From Stramonita haemastoma (taxonomy: Eukaryota; Mollusca; Gastropoda; Neogastropoda; Muricidae): a stretch of DNA of 10,000 bases. The stretch is taken from NCBI GenBank assembly GCA_030674155.1, contig CM060320.1, forward strand, positions 26,365,352 through 26,375,351, given 5' to 3'. Within the stretch, counting starts at the first letter, position 1; every line of letters starts with the position of its first letter. A program made the translations under genes and the position numbers. The notes under the pieces were generated by a model, which had not been told where the DNA came from, did no database searches, and saw only the letters and a program-made list of their open reading frames with translations. Below are positions 6,541-10,000 of the stretch, one piece after another.

Positions 6541-7071
6541 CTGACTATTTTATTCTTTCTGACTACAAAAAATGTATAAGGAAATGTGTATATCATATTC
6601 TATATTTAACTTTGTAAAGGGTTAGATAGTCTAAACACTATCTTTTTTGTTTTGTTTTTGCCCATGCTTATGTATTTTCAAAAAGTATTTCAATTTTACT
6701 TTTTGGATGAACATAATTTGTGTGCCTGTTTATCATTTAGTTTTCGTTGGGAATGGAATAGGTTGTAATTGAATATACCACTGAACGACTTCTGAATTCT
6801 AAGTTCATTTATATTTGAAATCAGCAAACAAATTTTTTCTTTAGATTATTTCTCAAACTCTGAATATCTGACCAAAACTCGTAGGCATATTCACAGAATT
6901 TGCTCTATTTAGCTAGCCTTTTGATTACAGATTTAATTTCTTGCAATGTTTTCAAATCTGCTAGAAAAACCGTTTATTGCAGTAAATTATTCTATAATAA
7001 TACAGATTCAAACTGAAACCAGTTTGAAATATGTGTTCTTGTACTGACATTTCCATTGACATGACTTTAAA
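6541..7071. other. AT-rich stretch, no gene
   Basis: Strongly AT-rich with frequent stops in all frames. It ends just before the G-rich start of a SINE. No tandem repeat or hairpin of note was seen. Confidence 0.55.
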
Positions 7072-7480
7072 GGGGGGCGGGATAGCCCGGTAGTTTGAGC
7101 GATTGCACATTGCGCTGGTTATATGCTGACCCGGGTTCAACTCCCGTTCAAGGGGATTTTCCTCATGAAGTTAACATCAGTGCCGACTCCCCTCTCTTCC
7201 CCCCACCCCCTCCTAAAACATATTTCAGATCAGACTATAAACCGAGGTCACCTGGGCGAACACACGTAGAACAGCTTGTGCTCACGTTAAAACCTGTTCC
7301 GCTTTTTGAAAGAGTAGGCCATTGTGTACCGGTGGGAACGGATGACAAAATTCACAAAACCGCATACACACGGGAATTGGATGTAAACGAGCACACGAGT
7401 GCTTATTCAATTATCCTGGAAATAACAGAATGAATACACACATAAATGAATAAATGAATAAATAGAGAAATAGATAAAAA
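7072..7480 (+). repeat. Near-complete tRNA-derived SINE (copy D)
   Basis: The order matches a full SINE. A G-rich start leads to a tRNA-like head with box A TAGCCCGGTAGTTTGAGC (7083-7100) and box B GGGTTCAACTCCC (7133-7145). A central region follows (CCCGTTCA, GGATTTTCCTC, GTTAACATCAGTGCCGACTCC) that is shared with 9361-9413. The core contains ACCGAGGTCACC and CGAACACACGTAGAAC (near 7241-7272). A 3' region includes GTAGGCCATT (7314-7323) and GGAACGGATGAC, and the tail is built of AAATGAAT units (7427-7478). Boxes A and B could serve an internal RNA polymerase III promoter. A 112-codon frame over it is a shadow. No clear target-site duplication was found. Confidence 0.8.
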
Positions 7481-7482
7481 TT

Positions 7483-7842
7483 CCCCGAGGAGTTGTCAGA
7501 GCACTGCACCGGATTTTTCAGGCAGTATGTCTAGGGCAAGCTGAATCTGGCGGAGCCCATCCCCCTTTAGATAGCATGGAGCATGCTGGGTATATTTGTG
7601 TCGTCCACAGCATCGGTCGTAGCTGAGCTGAGCCGAGTTGAGCTCAGGTAGGAGGGATTTTATGGGGAGACTAATGCGTCTTACACACCTTGCATCCAGA
7701 GGAATTTTGGGGCCGTGGGGTCAGTGCCAATGTTTATTCAGACAAATAAACAACACTACATTCAACAAACACCTTAGCGGAGAGAGACTGTAACTCCCGT
7801 TCTTTAGTTACCTGCAGACATCATTACCAAGAAGAACAAGGA
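7483..7842. other. No gene recognised
   Basis: Mixed sequence after the SINE tail. At 7621-7647 there are about five diverged period-5 units (GCTGA GCTGA GCCGA GTTGA GCTCA). The rest is not recognised. Confidence 0.4.
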
Positions 7843-7942
7843 GGGTGGCAGAATGGTTAAGGCGTTCGCCTGCCAACAACATTGGTGAACCTCGGGGCTC
7901 CAGCCGAGGAACGAAAAAAACCCCAAACCCAAACAAAAGCAA
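7843..7942 (+). repeat. Minimal tRNA-derived retroposon
   Basis: GGGTGGCAGAATGGTTAAGG (7843-7862) is a good box A region of the Leu/Ser-tRNA style. GGGGCTCCAGCC (7894-7905) is a box B two substitutions away from GGGGTTCGAGCC. Shortly after comes an A/C-rich tail (7911-7942: AAAAAAACCCC, AAACCC, AAACAAAAGCAAAA). With no core between head and tail, this looks like a head-only retroposon or a tRNA pseudogene with an A-rich tail. The mutated box B and poor acceptor pairing argue against a working tRNA. Confidence 0.6.
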
Positions 7943-7987
7943 AACTGGATGGAACAACGTTCTGATCACTGACGATCCAGTCCCCCT

Positions 7988-8007
7988 CCCCCCCCCCCCC
8001 CCCCCCC
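7988..8007. repeat. Poly(C) run, 20 nt
   Basis: Twenty consecutive C, bordered by T at 7987 and G at 8008. Its length is likely to vary between individuals and to be error-prone in sequencing. Confidence 0.95.
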
Positions 8008-8220
8008 GTCCTCACCTTCTCCCCTGCCGGACTGGTATTTTGTTTTGATAGAGAGATTTATTTCTGAGATATTCCAGAACTGCAGTTTTCAGTAATTCCT
8101 CTCTGTGCAGCAGTTCCGGCGGGAGTTAATTAAATCAAGAATTACACGGTAATAATTTAGCTATTTTAGAACATACAATGCATTTTGTAGGGACATTTTT
8201 ATTGTCAAGTGACGGATTGA

Positions 8221-8243
8221 CCCCCCACCCCCCCCGCCCCCCT
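8221..8243. repeat. C-rich tract
   Basis: Three C-runs of six or more separated by single A and G. The minus strand has G-quadruplex potential and the plus strand has i-motif potential. Confidence 0.8.
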
Positions 8244-8518
8244 CTACCTCATCCCCTCTCATACTTTACGTGTGATAAAATTTTCAGCTCCGTTAGGCTT
8301 TTTCCCTAAAGGACAGATTCAACAATGTGTTATATGTTTTATGGTACGAACGGTATTGTCTTTGTTCTTCCTTTCTTTCATTTTTTTTTCAGTGTTGTTA
8401 TGGGAGTGATCTAGTGCCAGGCTGAAATTAAGGAGTGTCTGTAAAGCGACAGTTTCTGTTGTATATTGTTTCTGGTAGACGTAATTCACCAGATTTTTTT
8501 TTTATAGAGCTGGGGATA

Positions 8519-8550
8519 GGGGGTGGGGAGGGGAGGGGAGGGGGAGGGGG
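8519..8550 (+). repeat. G-quadruplex motif of six G-runs
   Basis: Runs of 5, 4, 4, 4, 5 and 5 G (8519-8523, 8525-8528, 8530-8533, 8535-8538, 8540-8544, 8546-8550) are separated by single T or A bases. It meets the usual four-run quadruplex pattern with one-base loops, the most stable loop class known. No gene or promoter is visible nearby to suggest a role. Confidence 0.85.
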
Positions 8551-8551
8551 T

Positions 8552-8962
8552 GGTGAATAAGTTTGGAGAGTGTAAGCAAGGGAAAATATTTAGAAAGTTT
8601 TAGGTGTGCATAAGACATAGCAATAATGGTTTGATAAACACTCATTAAAAGCAAGAAAAAAGTACTATGTAGAAGTATAAGATAATTTATTTTATAACAC
8701 TATGATACAGAGAACCCTTGGTTTTCGTTGTAAACTATCGCTGTGCTCAAAGGCTGTGCGTGGAAGTGGCTATGTCAGTTTTTTCAAAAGAAAAGAACAC
8801 AAGAAAAAAAAGCACAAAATAACCTCACCCAGAAGCAGAATATCGTCAACGATTATCTCAGCATTCAGTAGGCTGACGAATCAAGAGTCAGACAATTAAA
8901 ACGCATCAGGTTTTGCAGAACAATTAATGTTTTGCAGCCTCTATCGAGCATCTACCGAGTGT
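8552..8962. other. No gene recognised
   Basis: AT-rich DNA. A 65-codon plus-strand frame (8702-8899) is Lys/Ser-rich with no motif, and I regard it as chance. Confidence 0.45.
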
Positions 8963-9207
8963 ACTGAAATGAACTGAATCGAATTAAATGGAAAACTACT
9001 TTCAGTCACAGCTGATTTCTCAGTGTGAAAGTCAGGCTGTTCTTCCCTGGTAGAGCGTGTGGCCACAAGAGCAGCGCCACCCATATTTTTTCTACATAAT
9101 TAGCCAGAAGCAACTCTTTTTGCCGTGGGTTCTTTCACATGCGTTGAATGCGTGCTGCATACGGGACCTTGGATTGTCGTCTCACCCGAAAGAGGGTAGT
9201 CAGTGGA
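8963..9207 (-). repeat. SINE copy B, 5'-truncated
   Basis: Read on the minus strand, there is a core (GTGAGACGACAATCCAAGG, then TCCCGTATGCAGCACGC; 9151-9186), then GAACCCACGGCAA (9118-9130). Next comes the 3' domain GGGTGGCGCTGCTCTTGTGG (9064-9083) through to 8997, homologous to copy A, and finally a decayed period-5 tail of ATTCA/GTTCA units (8963-8990). I recall this arrangement (core, conserved 3' domain, short-repeat tail) from gastropod SINEs; unverified. The tRNA head is missing beyond 9207, so the copy is truncated. Confidence 0.75.
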
Positions 9208-9290
9208 ACCTCTCCAGGAACAAAAATCAAATTGAAACAAGGTCATCATTCTGGAATGTTTATAACCAGCTTTAGAAAAATAGATGAACA
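9208..9290. other. Linker between SINEs
   Basis: A-rich sequence with no tRNA boxes on either strand. It may hold diverged 5' sequence of copy B. Confidence 0.35.
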
Positions 9291-9540
9291 AGGGGGAGGG
9301 GGAGCATAGTGGTTAGAGCGTTTCACTCGTGATCTGCGGTTCGGATTCGAGCCATCACCAAGGCACCCGTTCAAAAGGATTTTTCTCCTGGAGTTAACAT
9401 CAGTACTGGATCCACTTCTCCGAGACCCCTTTGGAAGGGTGCTATAATTATATCGAGGTTCCGTGTGCGAACGCACGTAGAACTACTTGCACAGACATTA
9501 AACCAGTTCTGCCTTTCAGAAGAATAGGCCATTCGTACAA
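9291..9540 (+). repeat. tRNA-derived SINE, copy C
   Basis: A G-rich start leads to box A GAGCATAGTGGTTAGAGCG (9302-9320) and box B GGATTCGAGCC (9343-9353). The central region (CACCCGTTCAAAAGGATTTT, TCTCCTGGAGTTAACATCAG) matches copy D. The core TATCGAGGTTCCGTGTGCG, then AACGCACGTAGAAC (9451-9483), also matches copy D, as does the 3' segment AATAGGCCATT (9522-9532). It ends about 15 nt before an inverted copy and lacks the copy D tail, so the 3' end is cut. The minus-strand frames here are shadows. It belongs to the same family as copy D and is closer to copy E. Confidence 0.8.
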
Positions 9541-9557
9541 GTAAGAAATGAGAAAGA

Positions 9558-9685
9558 AACCTCGATATATAGTTCCCTTCCAAAGGACTCTCGGAGAAGT
9601 GGATTCAGTACTGACGTTACCTCCAGGAGAAAAATTCTTTTGAACGGGTGCCTTGGTGGTTTCTTGAACCCGGGCCGCGGATCAT
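9558..9685 (-). repeat. Truncated SINE, copy E, inverted to C
   Basis: The reverse complement aligns to 9330-9460 of copy C at about 85% identity with one 4-nt gap. It includes a shared exact block CACCAAGGCACCCGTTCAAA and ATCCACTTCTCCGAGA. Copy E starts inside the head (box B-like CCCGGGTTCAAGAA; box A absent) and stops at CGAGGTT in the core, so both ends are missing. Both breaks and its close partner suggest a rearrangement product as much as an independent insertion. Confidence 0.8.
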
Positions 9686-10000
9686 AAAAAAGATGCTATA
9701 TCAAAATCCTGCATGTGCTTTAGCGTCGTGTTTAGACATCAACCCCGAATGCAGCTACCTTAATGGTGAGCAAAAACAGTTACATGGGCAAAATCTCACC
9801 ATTGGTAAAAAAAATGTCAGAGCTACAGCAGAGTATTGAAGAAAGAAAAAGACGCCAGCTTTTCTGGTGTTGTGGCATAGGCTGAATTTAAGAAACAACA
9901 GGTCATAGTGAATCGTAATTACAATTGCGTGATACCCCCCCCTCCCCCCCTTTTGGTCTTGATACTTTTGTTTTGGTCTCTTTTGCATTATGCTATTTTA
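9686..10000. other. No gene; one small hairpin and C-runs
   Basis: A 9-bp perfect inverted repeat, AATGGTGAG / CTCACCATT (9762-9770 and 9795-9803), has a 24-nt loop. Near 9935-9950 there are two C-runs of seven. The frames at 9648-9839 (plus) and 9755-9988 (minus) have no motif and seem to be chance. Confidence 0.45.

Larger units (their letters stand above)
7943..8511. other. Intergenic DNA with C-runs, no gene
   Basis: It contains a pure run of 20 C (7988-8007) and a C-rich tract (8221-8243) with only an A and a G interrupting. Both give G-quadruplex potential on the minus strand. The 67-codon frame over 7845-8048 is a shadow of the retroposon and C-run. Confidence 0.5.

Noticed and set aside
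7083..7145. Functional tRNA gene
   Set aside because: Box A and B are present but the acceptor stem does not pair, and the sequence continues into a SINE core and tail shared with other copies.
7095..7433. 112-codon plus-strand open frame
   Set aside because: It lies wholly within a SINE, starts inside the tRNA-like head and has no protein features.
8702..8899. 65-codon Lys-rich plus-strand frame
   Set aside because: It is short, of low complexity around AAAGAAAAGAACAC, and has no recognisable domain.

Overview
This window looks like non-coding, repeat-dominated eukaryotic DNA, most likely from a mollusc and probably a gastropod. The taxon is inferred from tRNA-headed SINE families that I recall as common in gastropod genomes; nothing here was searched. 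I find no convincing protein-coding gene, rRNA, intact tRNA or prokaryotic element. The longest open frames (261-301 aa) are translations of a tandem array and carry no protein signal.

Layout: positions 1-2090 are mostly unique-looking AT-rich DNA. They hold a decayed minus-strand tRNA-like SINE head (318-402), one copy of a dispersed repeat (701-773), and a GC-richer island of unknown origin (about 952-1530). At 2097-2158 a plus-strand tRNA-like head runs directly into a continuous satellite of about 3.1 kb (2151-5240). The satellite is a mosaic of five blocks with periods 29, 24, 28, 28 and 29 nt. All appear to be different dimers of one 11-16 nt ancestral unit of the form CTCTATCC-AAAC. 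Next come a short (CTTGA)n run and the 3' domain of a SINE in the same orientation as the head (5318-5430). A period-5 microsatellite (5431-5632) follows where that SINE's tail belongs, and it switches abruptly from ACAAT to ACACT units.

From 5640 to 7071 the notable items are a pyrimidine tract (5921-6062), the second copy of the dispersed repeat (6233-6304), and a strongly foldable module of about 120 nt (6417-6537) with two independent hairpins. A near-complete SINE lies at 7072-7480 (tRNA head, core, AATGAATA tail). A minimal tRNA-derived retroposon lies at 7843-7942. The stretch 7943-8950 has homopolymer and G-quadruplex tracts but no gene.

The last kilobase is a SINE cluster: a minus-strand partial SINE sharing its 3' domain with the one beside the satellite (8963-9207), a plus-strand SINE (9291-9540), and a minus-strand truncated copy of the latter (9558-9685). 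The last two form a tail-to-tail inverted repeat of about 130 nt per arm.

No genes act together here. The coherent theme is SINE biology and the growth of tandem repeats beside SINE parts: a large satellite abuts a SINE head on one side and a SINE 3' end with an expanded tail on the other.
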